Shown: positions 15,649 to 23,468 of the stretch, in pieces
Position numbering within the stretch: position 1 is the first letter of the stretch
Layout: the number at the start of each line of letters is the position of its first letter
NCBI GenBank assembly: GCA_946631935.1
Contig: CAMPAP010000114.1
Span: forward strand, 1 to 27,244
Origin: an uncultured Lachnospiraceae bacterium
Lineage (GTDB): Bacteria; Bacillota; Clostridia; Lachnospirales; Lachnospiraceae
Direction of reading: 5' to 3'
Length of the DNA stretch: 27,244 nt
Translations under genes and position numbers: made by a program
Notes under the pieces: model-generated
Told to the model about the DNA's origin: nothing
The model's input: the letters and a program-made list of their open reading frames with translations, nothing else
Databases searched by the model: none

Positions 15649-17280
15649 ATGAAAAAGAAGATCATTGCATCAATGCTTGCACTTATGACAACTTTCAGTT
15701 TTGCGGGATGCGGACAGTCTGCAGATAACGCACCGACGGCTTCATCCGATATGACAGCAGGTGCGCCGGCAGTCATGACAGAGGGCGCAACCCTGGCAGA
15801 TACAGATTATTATTATGAGCCGGCGGAGGAAGTCGGATATGCTGAGGATACAGACGGAGCAGAGTATCCGGAAGCAGGATATGAAGATTTTAACACCGAA
15901 GAGTATCTTGCCATCAAAGAAAGCGGTTTTGTAAAGGTGGCTGATGCCCCCCTTTCAACATTTGCCGCAGATGTGGATACAGGATCCTATTGTAACCTGA
16001 GAAGGCTTATAAATGAGGGAGATGCTCTTGTAAATGTTGAGTCATCCATAAGGACCGAGGAGATAATAAATTATTTTGACTATACGGTTGATGATGATTC
16101 CGATGTATTCAGTATCCAGTATGAACTCGGAAACTGTCCCTGGAATGAGGATACCAAGCTTCTTGTCATGACCCTTCAGGCAAATGCCGAAGAAAAGGTT
16201 ACAAGTAAGGGCAATAACTTCGTATTTCTCATTGATTCGTCAGGCTCCATGAGCAGCCCGAATAAGCTTGACCTTGCCGTTGAAAGCTTTAAGATGCTTG
16301 CTGAGTCACTGGGAGAAAATGACAGAGTATCCGTCGTAACCTATTCCGGCAGCAGCGCAACCCTTCTTGAAGGATCAAATAACTATAAGAAGATCTGTAA
16401 GGCGCTCGACAAGATCGAAGCAGGCGGCGGAACAAACGGATCGGGCGGGATCAAAGCAGCATATGAATGTGCGGAAGAGTACTTTATAGAAGGCGGAAAC
16501 AACCGTGTCATCATCGCATCCGACGGCGATATGAATCTGGGTATCACCAGCACAGGCGGTCTTGTGGATCTTATCACCAAGGAAAAGGAGTCAGGAGTAT
16601 TCCTTACCGTTCTCGGATTCGGAAGCGGAAACTACAGCGACGCAAATATGGAATCCATCGCAGATGCCGGAAACGGAAACTATTATTACATCGATTCCAT
16701 TGATGAAGCAGAAAGAGTACTTGTAGACAAACTTAAGCAGACTACCGTGACCGTTGCAAAGGATGTTAAGTTCCAGGCAGAGTTCAACCCCGGTGTTGTT
16801 TATTCATACAGACAGATCGGTTATGAGAACAGAGTAATGTCTGCATCCGATTTTAACGACGATACAAAGGACGGCGGTGAAGTTGGCGCAGGCCAGCAGG
16901 TCACCATAGCATATGAGATCGAGCTTGCAGGTTCAAAAGAAAGCAGTGACGGTCTCAAGTACCAGGAATCCGAGCTTACAGAAGGCCACGAAAATGAGAT
17001 CTGTACCGTATCTGTAAGATATAAGGAGCCGGATGAAGACGAAAGCAGCAAACTGTCGTATGTTGTTGAAAATGTTAAGGATTATGACAAGGTAAAGTCA
17101 TCCGATGATTTCAGGTTTATTGCCGGCATCATTGAAACTTCAATGATAATCAGAGAAAGCGATTATAAAGGAAGTGCCACTCTTGACAGTGCATACATCC
17201 TTGCAAACAGCGGAACAAAGAACGACAAGTACAGAAAGGAATTCTGCGATCTCCTTGTAACTCTCGGAGCTGAGGAATAA
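15649..17280 (+). CDS. YfbK-like von Willebrand factor A lipoprotein
   Basis: This 543-residue protein is exported as a lipoprotein: the signal peptide ends in the lipobox FAGC with Cys21. After a low-complexity acidic linker comes the YfbK N-terminal domain (LSTFAADVDTGSYCNLRRLI, then RTEEIINYFDY and NCPWNEDTKLL). A von Willebrand A domain follows with an intact metal-ion-dependent adhesion site: Asp196-Ser-Ser-Gly-Ser200, Thr262 (GGGTNGSGG) and Asp292 (ASDGD). The C-terminal 200 residues match the usual YfbK tail. Such proteins bind other proteins through a divalent metal; the partner is unknown. The ATG follows GAGGAGGAAAATAAT. A hairpin terminator lies about 50 bases after the stop. Confidence 0.92.
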   Translation: MKKKIIASMLALMTTFSFAGCGQSADNAPTASSDMTAGAPAVMTEGATLADTDYYYEPAEEVGYAEDTDGAEYPEAGYEDFNTEEYLAIKESGFVKVADAPLSTFAADVDTGSYCNLRRLINEGDALVNVESSIRTEEIINYFDYTVDDDSDVFSIQYELGNCPWNEDTKLLVMTLQANAEEKVTSKGNNFVFLIDSSGSMSSPNKLDLAVESFKMLAESLGENDRVSVVTYSGSSATLLEGSNNYKKICKALDKIEAGGGTNGSGGIKAAYECAEEYFIEGGNNRVIIASDGDMNLGITSTGGLVDLITKEKESGVFLTVLGFGSGNYSDANMESIADAGNGNYYYIDSIDEAERVLVDKLKQTTVTVAKDVKFQAEFNPGVVYSYRQIGYENRVMSASDFNDDTKDGGEVGAGQQVTIAYEIELAGSKESSDGLKYQESELTEGHENEICTVSVRYKEPDEDESSKLSYVVENVKDYDKVKSSDDFRFIAGIIETSMIIRESDYKGSATLDSAYILANSGTKNDKYRKEFCDLLVTLGAEE

Positions 17281-17330
17281 ATGATACGAATGTGATCCGG
17301 AAACACAGCAGGCAATTTCACAAAAAAATA

Positions 17331-17359
17331 TTGACACGGCCTTCGGGCCGTGTTATTTT
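17331..17359 (+). promoter_or_regulatory. Promoter of the gntR-ABC operon with a terminator hairpin as its spacer
   Basis: A perfect -35 TTGACA (17331-17336) lies exactly 17 bases from TATTTT (17354-17359), which is preceded by TGT as an extended -10. The 17-base spacer is almost entirely the stem-loop of the upstream terminator. The predicted start near 17366 sits directly before the palindrome at 17368-17394. Confidence 0.65.
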
Positions 17360-17360
17360 T
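17334..17360 (+). terminator. Intrinsic terminator of the VWA lipoprotein gene
   Basis: Perfect 8-base GC-rich arms (17334-17341 and 17346-17353) closed by a very stable TTCG tetraloop, followed by TATTTTT. It lies 53 bases after the VWA stop codon and inside the promoter of the next operon. Confidence 0.85.
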
Positions 17361-17367
17361 ATCCCAT

Positions 17368-17394
17368 AAGTGTATTAAAGGAATTAATACACTT
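17368..17394 (+). promoter_or_regulatory. Perfect palindromic operator, likely bound by the GntR regulator
   Basis: A 27-base dyad: AAGTGTATTAA (17368-17378), five-base centre, TTAATACACTT (17384-17394). It sits at the predicted transcription start and four bases before the AACGGAGG ribosome site. Palindromes with GT...AC ends are typical GntR operators. Autoregulation by the protein encoded next is inferred. Confidence 0.8.
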
Positions 17395-17408
17395 CGAACG
17401 GAGGCATT

Positions 17409-17771
17409 ATGATCGTACTTGATTACAGAGATAAAAGACCCCTGAATGAACAGGTGGCGGAAAAGCTGATGAATCTCATCGCCCAGGGAGGACTGAGCCC
17501 GGGGGATAAGCTGCCCAGCGTACGTAATATGGCGGTGGATCTTTCCATCAACCCGAATACGGTACAAAGGGCGTATGCGGCGCTTGAGGAAAAGGGCTAT
17601 ATAGTGTCCGTGACCGGCAGGGGGAATTTTGTCAGTGAAGAGGAAAGCTGGAGAAAGAATCTGAGAAGCGAGATGATCTCGGAATTTGAATCGGTGACAA
17701 GACGAGTGATGACGGCGGGGATCGGTAAAGAGGAAGCTCTTGAATGCGTAAGCAGAATCTATGAGGAATAA
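17409..17771 (+). CDS. GntR-family transcriptional regulator, YtrA subfamily
   Basis: This 120-residue regulator has an N-terminal winged helix-turn-helix (about 10-76: NEQVAEKLMNLIAQGGLSPGDKLPSVRNMA, then SINPNTVQRAYAALEEKGYI and GRGNFV) and a short helical tail of about 45 residues. That size and tail define the YtrA subfamily, whose members usually repress a neighbouring ABC transporter operon. A perfect palindrome lies directly upstream and the ABC ATPase gene starts three bases after the stop, so it is almost certainly a local autorepressor. The inducing signal is unknown; for B. subtilis YtrA it is cell-wall antibiotics. GGAGG lies five bases before the ATG. Confidence 0.93.
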   Translation: MIVLDYRDKRPLNEQVAEKLMNLIAQGGLSPGDKLPSVRNMAVDLSINPNTVQRAYAALEEKGYIVSVTGRGNFVSEEESWRKNLRSEMISEFESVTRRVMTAGIGKEEALECVSRIYEE

Positions 17772-17774
17772 GAA

Positions 17775-18677
17775 ATGATCGAGATAAAAGATATCAGTAA
17801 AAGCTATGAGGGAATAGATGCCCTTAAGGGAGTTTCATTCGATATGCCGGAAGGACAGGTTTTCGGACTTGTTGGAACCAACGGCGCCGGAAAGAGCACT
17901 CTCTTAAGGTGCATATGCGGGGTATGCAAGCCCGACAGCGGAGAGATAATCGTTGACGGGGAGAGCGTTTATGAGAATCCGTCTGCAAAATCAAAGATCT
18001 TCTTTCTTTCGGATGATCAGTATTTTTTCCCGGGATGTACTCCGGCTGAGATGGCAGTTTATTACAGTACGATGTATCCCGGATTTTCCATGGAAAGATT
18101 TGGGAATCTGATGGACGCATTATCCCTTGATAAAAAACGCAGGATCCAGACATTTTCCAAGGGAATGAAAAAGCAGCTCTGCATTCTTCTCGGGATATCA
18201 AGCGGATGTAAGTATCTGCTTTGTGACGAGACTTTTGACGGACTGGACCCGGTGGTAAGGCAGGCGGTAAAAAGGCTTTTTATAAATGATATGGAGGAAG
18301 CGGGCATTACCCCTGTCATTGCCAGTCATAACTTAAGAGAATTAGAGGATATATGTGAATATGTAGGTCTTCTCCATAATGGCGGAGTGATTCTTTCCAA
18401 GGATCTGGGGGATATGAAGCTGGGTATCTTCAAGGTTCAGGTTGTATTCAAGGATCCTTCTTCACTTGAAACGGTAAAAAAGAATTGCTCCGTGATCTCC
18501 GAAGATCGCAGAGGATCCCTTGTAACGCTTACCATCAGAGGCACAAGGCCTGAACTTGAAACGCTCATCACTTCTCAGGTGCCTGTATTTTATGAGGTTC
18601 TGCCTCTTACTCTTGAGGAGATATTTATCAGTGAAACGGAGGTGCTGGGATATGACTTCACAGGAATCACAAAATAA
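17775..18677 (+). CDS. ABC transporter ATP-binding protein of the GntR operon
   Basis: This 300-residue ATPase belongs to the YtrB/CcmA-like group. Walker A is GTNGAGKST (about 34-42). The Q-loop region reads FFLSDDQYFFPG. The signature is degenerate, FSKGMKKQ instead of LSGGQ, as is common in this group. Walker B is LLCDETFDGLDP and the switch histidine is in IASHNLRELED. A C-terminal extension of about 90 residues follows. It is presumably the motor for the membrane protein encoded next, whose gene overlaps it by 26 bases. The transported substance is unknown; in related systems the genes respond to antimicrobial peptides. Confidence 0.92.
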   Translation: MIEIKDISKSYEGIDALKGVSFDMPEGQVFGLVGTNGAGKSTLLRCICGVCKPDSGEIIVDGESVYENPSAKSKIFFLSDDQYFFPGCTPAEMAVYYSTMYPGFSMERFGNLMDALSLDKKRRIQTFSKGMKKQLCILLGISSGCKYLLCDETFDGLDPVVRQAVKRLFINDMEEAGITPVIASHNLRELEDICEYVGLLHNGGVILSKDLGDMKLGIFKVQVVFKDPSSLETVKKNCSVISEDRRGSLVTLTIRGTRPELETLITSQVPVFYEVLPLTLEEIFISETEVLGYDFTGITK

Positions 18678-20730
18678 AGAGGTTAAAACCCCTGCTGACA
18701 ATAAAATAAGTTTTTGGGGACTGCTGAAAGAAGATCTCAGGCACAGGAGATGGATGCTTGTTTTATCGGCTGTTGTTCAGCTTCTTCTGGGACCTGTGGT
18801 GACCCTTTTTATTTATACCGAAAAAAAGAACAACTATATTATGGGATTTGATCCGGTGGCGGGAGGAGAGGTTGCACGAAATTTTGCCAGAAGCATGGTT
18901 GAATCACTGACAGGAAGATACATGCCGGTCATTCAGATCGTTATAGCATTTGCCGGAGCTTTGATAGTGGGCATAGGCGGATTCAGACATCTTTTTAACA
19001 GGCGCATGACGGATATGGTCAATTCTGTTCCCGTGAAAAGAGAAAAGCAATTTGCGGTCATCTTCCTTAACGGATTTCTGATATGGCTTATCCCTGCAGC
19101 CGTTTCCATGCTTTTTACCGCTCTTATCGCGACTTCCCAGTATGGGGCTTACGGCTTTGGTGAGGAGATCGCATCAGGATGTCTGAGGAACGTGCTTGGT
19201 GCAGGCTTTGTCTTCCTTCTTGTATATGCACTTGTCATACTTGCGGTCACACTTTCGGGAACGGTTTTTAATGCGGTGCTTAATATCGCATTCATAGGTT
19301 TTGACCTTATCATCGGATACTGGCTGATATACATACTCTGCCAGGACCACTTTAATAATTTCATGGATTTTCCTCTGAGTGAATATGCATCACTTTGGCT
19401 TTCATCGCTTATATCTGCGGGAATCTGGGGAATGGAGATCGCATCTCCCTATTATGCGCTTTCCAAAAATATGGGATCTGACGTACTGTATGTTTTTTCA
19501 CTGATGGCAACAGTTCTTATAGGTATCTTTAACATTACTTTGGCGCTTATCATCTACAGAAGCAGAAAGAGTGAAGAAGCGGAGAGCGGCGTTTTCAACA
19601 GACCTTACAGATTCCTGTCAAGGACCATTAATTCCATATTTGCCGGACTCATTTGCTCAATGGTCATATTTGATATAATGGGGATCTATGATAATGCGAC
19701 TATGACAGGATGGCAGTTTTTCTTCACGGTCGTTTTCAGCTTCCTTTTCTACGGGCTGATCGAGATGATCCATGCAAGATCTTTTAAGGGATTTTTTAAG
19801 CATAAAGTCCAGATGGCACTTACCGTGATTGCCTCGGCCCTGATCCTTGCAGTTTTTATCTTTGATCTGACTGATTTTGATAACCGCATAATTCCTCAGT
19901 CAAGTATTGAGAGTGCCAAAGTGCAGCTTAATATCGGTGTAAGGGGAGATGACGGCCGCATGTATGAAAGGGTTCAGGGAAAGGAGGGCTTCATCCGCAG
20001 GATAGATGATGATACCTTCAGAAGTTCACACTATTCGTACTGGGATATCACTCCCGAACAGGCTTACAGAGTGATCACCGCACCCAAGGTTTATTATGAT
20101 ATGGACGGGCTTTATATTTATGATCCTGTTACAAAGATAAAGGAAGGACCTGTGCTTCCAATAGTCAACGAACATCGGGTATTCCGTTCCATCGGACTTA
20201 TTGCGGACAGAAAAGCAGGATTCGATTTTAAGAGAAATTATACTATTTACGATCAGGAGTTTATTGATGAGGTTCTAAGATCGGAAGGATATAAGGAAAG
20301 CTTCTTCCCTCTTCAGTGCGGGGAACTGGGATATCCTGTCAGTATCAGTGTCAGAGGCACAAAGGATTATTATGATATTCAGGTTCCGGATGAACTGATC
20401 AGGCCTTTGATGGATGCGTATATTGCCGATTTTAACAGAAATTACGGACTTGATTATCTTGTCGGTTCCTATGATGAAGATTGCTGGCTTTCATTCAGTT
20501 ACAATGTTGTGATCCCTGAGAATGAACTTACGTACTATCCCGGTGAACCAGGTCAGGGCAAGAAAGGATATTACAATGTCACTATGGACATTTTCCTTTC
20601 GGATGAGGATACGGAAAGTTATAAGATACTGGAGGAATATTACGGGATTGAGCCCCATTTAGAAGATGAAAGCGAAATAGATCCCGCATATGTATACGAA
20701 GATTCGTCCTATGATCCTTCAAGCTTCTGA
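18652..20730 (+). CDS. Multispanning ABC permease-like protein with large soluble C-terminal domain
   Basis: This 692-residue protein starts at the ATG at 18652, where GGAGG lies about nine bases upstream inside the ATPase gene; the longer in-frame extension to 18556 is not a believable N-terminus. After a 40-residue cytoplasmic start come about eight hydrophobic helices (roughly 43-420). These include a first long loop with GGEVARNFARSMVESLTG and RHLFNRRMTDMVNSVPVKRE, typical of ABC-2 permeases that couple to an ATPase. The last 260 residues are hydrophilic and beta-rich with many Tyr and Asp, and follow the last helix. I cannot name this domain with certainty; it may be of the DUF6449 type found with YtrA-like operons. 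Exporter or sensor of wall-active compounds is the likeliest role (inference). Confidence 0.85.
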   Translation: MTSQESQNKEVKTPADNKISFWGLLKEDLRHRRWMLVLSAVVQLLLGPVVTLFIYTEKKNNYIMGFDPVAGGEVARNFARSMVESLTGRYMPVIQIVIAFAGALIVGIGGFRHLFNRRMTDMVNSVPVKREKQFAVIFLNGFLIWLIPAAVSMLFTALIATSQYGAYGFGEEIASGCLRNVLGAGFVFLLVYALVILAVTLSGTVFNAVLNIAFIGFDLIIGYWLIYILCQDHFNNFMDFPLSEYASLWLSSLISAGIWGMEIASPYYALSKNMGSDVLYVFSLMATVLIGIFNITLALIIYRSRKSEEAESGVFNRPYRFLSRTINSIFAGLICSMVIFDIMGIYDNATMTGWQFFFTVVFSFLFYGLIEMIHARSFKGFFKHKVQMALTVIASALILAVFIFDLTDFDNRIIPQSSIESAKVQLNIGVRGDDGRMYERVQGKEGFIRRIDDDTFRSSHYSYWDITPEQAYRVITAPKVYYDMDGLYIYDPVTKIKEGPVLPIVNEHRVFRSIGLIADRKAGFDFKRNYTIYDQEFIDEVLRSEGYKESFFPLQCGELGYPVSISVRGTKDYYDIQVPDELIRPLMDAYIADFNRNYGLDYLVGSYDEDCWLSFSYNVVIPENELTYYPGEPGQGKKGYYNVTMDIFLSDEDTESYKILEEYYGIEPHLEDESEIDPAYVYEDSSYDPSSF

Positions 20731-20742
20731 AGCAGAATTAAG

Positions 20743-20776
20743 CCCCGGGTTTATTTTAACCCGGGGTTAAGTTTTT
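20743..20776 (+). terminator. Intrinsic terminator after the GntR-ABC operon
   Basis: Perfect 9-base GC-rich arms (20743-20751 and 20758-20766), a six-base T-rich loop and a tail ending in TTTTT. It lies 12 bases after the permease stop codon. Confidence 0.88.
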
Positions 20777-20861
20777 GACCTGCTGTCCGATATACAATAT
20801 GGATGAAGGTATGCCGGAAAAGGATTTCCGGATAAAAACAGGCAAAACAGGGAGGTTTTGT

Positions 20862-21443
20862 ATGAAGATAGGAGAAGCTAAACCCCAGTATTATGAAAAC
20901 AGAAGACGGCTGACGGATCAGCTGAGGGATCTGTCGAAGCGTAAGGAAACAGCGGAACAAAGATACAGGGTCACCGGGGAAAAATCATTTTCCGAGGAAG
21001 CCGCAACTCTTGAACTGTCCATAGATGCCACACATAAGGCATTTGAAGAAAACCAGAAGGTTCTTGATTCTCTGGTTGAACAGGAAGTTGCCATTGAGAA
21101 TATGGAGGTATCAAAACAGCAGGGTGATGCCGTAAAAGAAGAGATGGAAAATCTCGGGAAGATCATGACTGTCTTCCGAAGAATGGTCAAAGGGGATGTG
21201 GTTCCCGTGACTGATGAAAAGAAGCTGATGGAATTCGACGATAAGATGTATACCGCGGCAAAGAATATGCAGACCATGGCCATGCAGATGAAAAAGGAGC
21301 ATGAAAAGCATAAATCTCTCTGGGAGGATGAGGAAAAGAAGGAATATCCGGATCCGCATGAAGTGGCTGATAATTCCGAATATGCCGGAGCACTTCCCGA
21401 GATAGAGATACCGGAAGTGCCGGCAGAAAGTATTGAAGAATAA
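20862..21443 (+). CDS. Small coiled-coil protein of unknown function
   Basis: This 193-residue, highly charged, almost entirely helical protein has no signal peptide or membrane helix. Residues about 9-155 carry Leu/Met/Ala at coiled-coil spacing with many Lys and Glu (for example YYENRRRLTDQLRDLSKRKE). The tail of about 35 residues is acidic and Pro-rich (PEIEIPEVPAESIEE). I choose the ATG at 20862 because GGGAGG lies six bases before it; the frame stays open upstream to 20775 without a ribosome site. The gene has a terminator on both sides and so is probably transcribed alone. The leader has a 7-base hairpin (20814-20820 with 20825-20831). I do not recognise a family. Confidence 0.75.
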   Translation: MKIGEAKPQYYENRRRLTDQLRDLSKRKETAEQRYRVTGEKSFSEEAATLELSIDATHKAFEENQKVLDSLVEQEVAIENMEVSKQQGDAVKEEMENLGKIMTVFRRMVKGDVVPVTDEKKLMEFDDKMYTAAKNMQTMAMQMKKEHEKHKSLWEDEEKKEYPDPHEVADNSEYAGALPEIEIPEVPAESIEE

Positions 21444-21449
21444 AAAGAT

Positions 21450-21478
21450 ACGGGTCGTACCTAAGTGGTACGGCCCGT
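21450..21478. terminator. Bidirectional terminator between coiled-coil and flavodiiron genes
   Basis: Two 12-base arms (21450-21461 and 21467-21478) pair fully apart from one wobble pair, with a TAAGT loop. A-rich on the left (TAAAAAGAT) and T-rich on the right (TTTAATTTA), it serves the two converging genes. Confidence 0.85.
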
Positions 21479-21483
21479 TTAAT

Positions 21484-22662
21484 TTAATGAGATATTTCTT
21501 TTTTCAGAGCTTCGAGTGCGTCGGCATTCTCAGGCTTCATGACGGATTTTATGGTCACTACTGTGGGACATATTGTAATATCCTTAAGTGCCGATAGGCG
21601 CTCAGACATTTTCTTTGCCGCAAGAGGCCCCCATGATCCGTTTTCAATCAATCCGATCTTACGGTTCTGGAAGTTTTTCATTTCAAGGTGATAGATCAGA
21701 TCTTCCATGGGTGGGAATAATCCGCCGTCATATGTTGCGCATGCAAGGATTATCCTGTCGTACATAAAGCACTTTTCGACAGCTTCCGTGATATCTTCCC
21801 TGGTTAGATCCATAGTCTCGACGATTTCGCCTGACTTTTCAAGATCTTCGGCGAATTTTAAAGCGGCAGCTTTTGTATTGCCGTGGATGGATGCATATGC
21901 TACGAATATTCCGTTTTTCTCGGGCTTGTAATTGCTCCACGCATCATATTTTTCAATATAATATGAAAGATCATCAGTCAGAACAGGTCCGTGAAGTGGC
22001 GCAATAATCGAGATGTCCAGAGTGGATGTCTTCTTGAGAAGTGCCTGAACCGAGGGACCGTATTTTCCTACTATGTTGAAATAGTAATGTGTTGCATCGG
22101 CAATCCATTTCCTGTCTGAGCAGATCGCTCCGAATGTTCCGAAGCCGTCGGCAGAGAACAGGATCTTTTCGCTTTTTTCGTAGGTGACCATGACCTCGGG
22201 CCAGTGAACCATCGGCGCCATGAAAAACTGAAGGGTGTGAGATCCGAGGTTTAATTCCTCACCTTCCGCTACGCATTTAACTTCTATGCCCTGCAGATCA
22301 AAAAACTGTGGAAGCATTGCCTGAGTCTTGGCGCTTCCGATAATGATCGTTTTGGGATATTTATCGGTAAGCATCTTGATGCAGGCGGAATGGTCGGGCT
22401 CAAGGTGAGAAACGATCAGGTATGAAGGCTCTTTTCCGGCAAGAGCTTCTTCGACTCTTTCTAACCATTCATCACCGCCCCTGGCATCCACGGTGTCCAT
22501 GATCGCAATCTTTTCATCAAGAATGATGTAGGAATTATAGGATATGCCGTCTTCAACAGGGTACTGGCTTTCAAAAATATCGATGGTGGTATCGTCCACG
22601 CCGATGTACTTAACGGTATCGGTTACTTTTACATCCGTTTTTCTGATTCCTTCTACAGACAT
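21484..22662 (-). CDS. fprA: FprA-type flavodiiron protein (A-type flavoprotein)
   Basis: This 392-residue cytoplasmic enzyme reduces oxygen to water, and in some members nitric oxide to nitrous oxide, using electrons from rubredoxin or a similar carrier. The N-terminal metallo-beta-lactamase-like domain has a complete set of diiron ligands: His86, Glu88, Asp90 and His91 (SHLEPDHS), His153 (MVHWPE), Asp172 (SADGFG) and His224 (APLHGP). The C-terminal flavodoxin domain (about 250-392) has the FMN loop YASIHGNT. There is no fused rubredoxin. AAGGAG lies eight bases before the ATG. It is the second gene of a two-gene unit with the Dabb gene. In an anaerobe it guards oxygen-sensitive enzymes such as [FeFe] hydrogenase, which fits the neighbouring operon. 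Confidence 0.95.
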   Translation of the reverse strand: MSVEGIRKTDVKVTDTVKYIGVDDTTIDIFESQYPVEDGISYNSYIILDEKIAIMDTVDARGGDEWLERVEEALAGKEPSYLIVSHLEPDHSACIKMLTDKYPKTIIIGSAKTQAMLPQFFDLQGIEVKCVAEGEELNLGSHTLQFFMAPMVHWPEVMVTYEKSEKILFSADGFGTFGAICSDRKWIADATHYYFNIVGKYGPSVQALLKKTSTLDISIIAPLHGPVLTDDLSYYIEKYDAWSNYKPEKNGIFVAYASIHGNTKAAALKFAEDLEKSGEIVETMDLTREDITEAVEKCFMYDRIILACATYDGGLFPPMEDLIYHLEMKNFQNRKIGLIENGSWGPLAAKKMSERLSALKDITICPTVVTIKSVMKPENADALEALKKEISH

Positions 22663-22676
22663 TTTGAAATCTCCTT

Positions 22677-22979
22677 TTATACTTCAAAATCCAGGCAGCT
22701 TCTGATCTTGGTATAGGGTCTTACCTTTGAATCGGCTACTGCCACGTGGCCGGGATGCACTGCATACCCTTTCAGGGCATCTTCGTCTTCAAAAGAAGAA
22801 TCAAGCATAAGGTCTGCGTTTGAAGATGCAAGGCCGTCAGTATAGACTTTGATGTCAACTATTCCGGGAACTTTTCCTTTAAGCCCTTCCAGGCCTTCCT
22901 TTATTCCTTTCTTAATGTCCGCCTTTTCTTCAGCGGAAAGTTCATCTTTGAGAGTCCATAAGATCACATGCTTAACCAT
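22677..22979 (-). CDS. Dabb-family stress-responsive alpha/beta-barrel protein
   Basis: This 100-residue protein has the ferredoxin-like Dabb fold: the opening MVKHVILWTLKDEL, a central helix rich in Lys and Gly (IKEGLEGLKGKVPGI), and the closing FEDEDALKGYAVHPGHVAVADSK... with the typical His-Pro-x-His. These proteins usually form dimeric barrels; bacterial members have no single agreed function. An in-frame GTG at 22988 would add three residues, but family members start at MVKH, so I choose the ATG at 22979, with AAGG eight bases upstream. It is first in a two-gene unit with the flavodiiron gene, which follows after 14 bases. Confidence 0.9.
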   Translation of the reverse strand: MVKHVILWTLKDELSAEEKADIKKGIKEGLEGLKGKVPGIVDIKVYTDGLASSNADLMLDSSFEDEDALKGYAVHPGHVAVADSKVRPYTKIRSCLDFEV

Positions 22980-23039
22980 ATCTGTCACCTTGTCCTTTAT
23001 GTTTTTTTATGAGTCTGGGTTTTTTGAAGATTTTCCATG

Positions 23040-23049
23040 ATTATAACAT
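23040..23049 (-). promoter_or_regulatory. Extended -10 promoter of the Dabb-flavodiiron unit
   Basis: Minus-strand ATGTTATAAT, the same ten bases as in front of the MATE and unknown-lipoprotein genes. The match to the lipoprotein promoter runs to 13 bases (TATGTTATAATCA). No clear -35. Predicted start near 23032 leaves a leader of about 50 bases. Confidence 0.65.
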
Positions 23050-23176
23050 ATATGGAGCAGTTTTAACGTAAAGTGCCTGAAGATGGTATGTTTTCAGGAC
23101 AGGATATTGTGTATACTTTATTTACCAAGCTGTTGTGAAAAAAGGTGTTGCAAATATCGTATCTGCAGATCAATGA

Positions 23177-23431
23177 TCATTTTGCCGCATACATTACTTT
23201 GGCGGATATTCCGGAAAGCATCCCCAGTTTTCCCGACAGGGCACTGATCTTATCCTGTGGAGCTTCAATGGCAATGCTTATTATGGCAACTTCCCCGTCA
23301 CCGTATTTGTGGTGGGGGAGTCCCATTCTGCCGATAATGTATTCTCCGTACTGAGATAATAAAGAATTCAGTTCCGCAGTATGTGACGGATCAGTCACTA
23401 TTATTCCCATAAGAGCTATTCTGTTTTCCAT
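23177..23431 (-). CDS. TM1266-family iron-only hydrogenase system putative regulator
   Basis: This 84-residue protein matches the small ACT/NikR-C-like TM1266 family: MENRIALMGIIVTD at the start, LSQYGEYIIGRMGLPHHKYGDGEVAIISIAIEAP in the middle and ISALSGKLGMLSGISAKVMYA at the end. Family members are almost always found near [FeFe] hydrogenase or its maturation genes; their mechanism is unproven. There is no DNA-binding domain, so it probably senses a small ligand as an oligomer. AAGGGG lies eight bases before the ATG. It is the last gene of the minus-strand operon, 37 bases after the fused transporter gene, and its presence supports a hydrogenase-related role for that operon. Confidence 0.88.
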   Translation of the reverse strand: MENRIALMGIIVTDPSHTAELNSLLSQYGEYIIGRMGLPHHKYGDGEVAIISIAIEAPQDKISALSGKLGMLSGISAKVMYAAK

Positions 23432-23468
23432 CTGTGAACCCCTTTACTTTTTTTCATACGAAAAATGA

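Noticed and set aside
14685..15776. A 363-codon open frame on the minus strand opposite the alcohol dehydrogenase gene.
   Set aside because: It lies over a gene with full catalytic motifs and also covers the start of the VWA lipoprotein. Its product looks like no protein family and it has no ribosome site. It is a codon-bias shadow.
18556..18651. A 32-residue N-terminal extension of the permease-like protein.
   Set aside because: It lies wholly within the ATPase gene and has an implausible sequence, while the ATG at 18652 has GGAGG at good spacing.
20775..20803. A sigma-A promoter (TTGACC with TATGGA at 17 bases) before the coiled-coil gene.
   Set aside because: The -10 matches only three of six bases; better-looking hexamers are at the wrong distance. 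The true promoter is unresolved.
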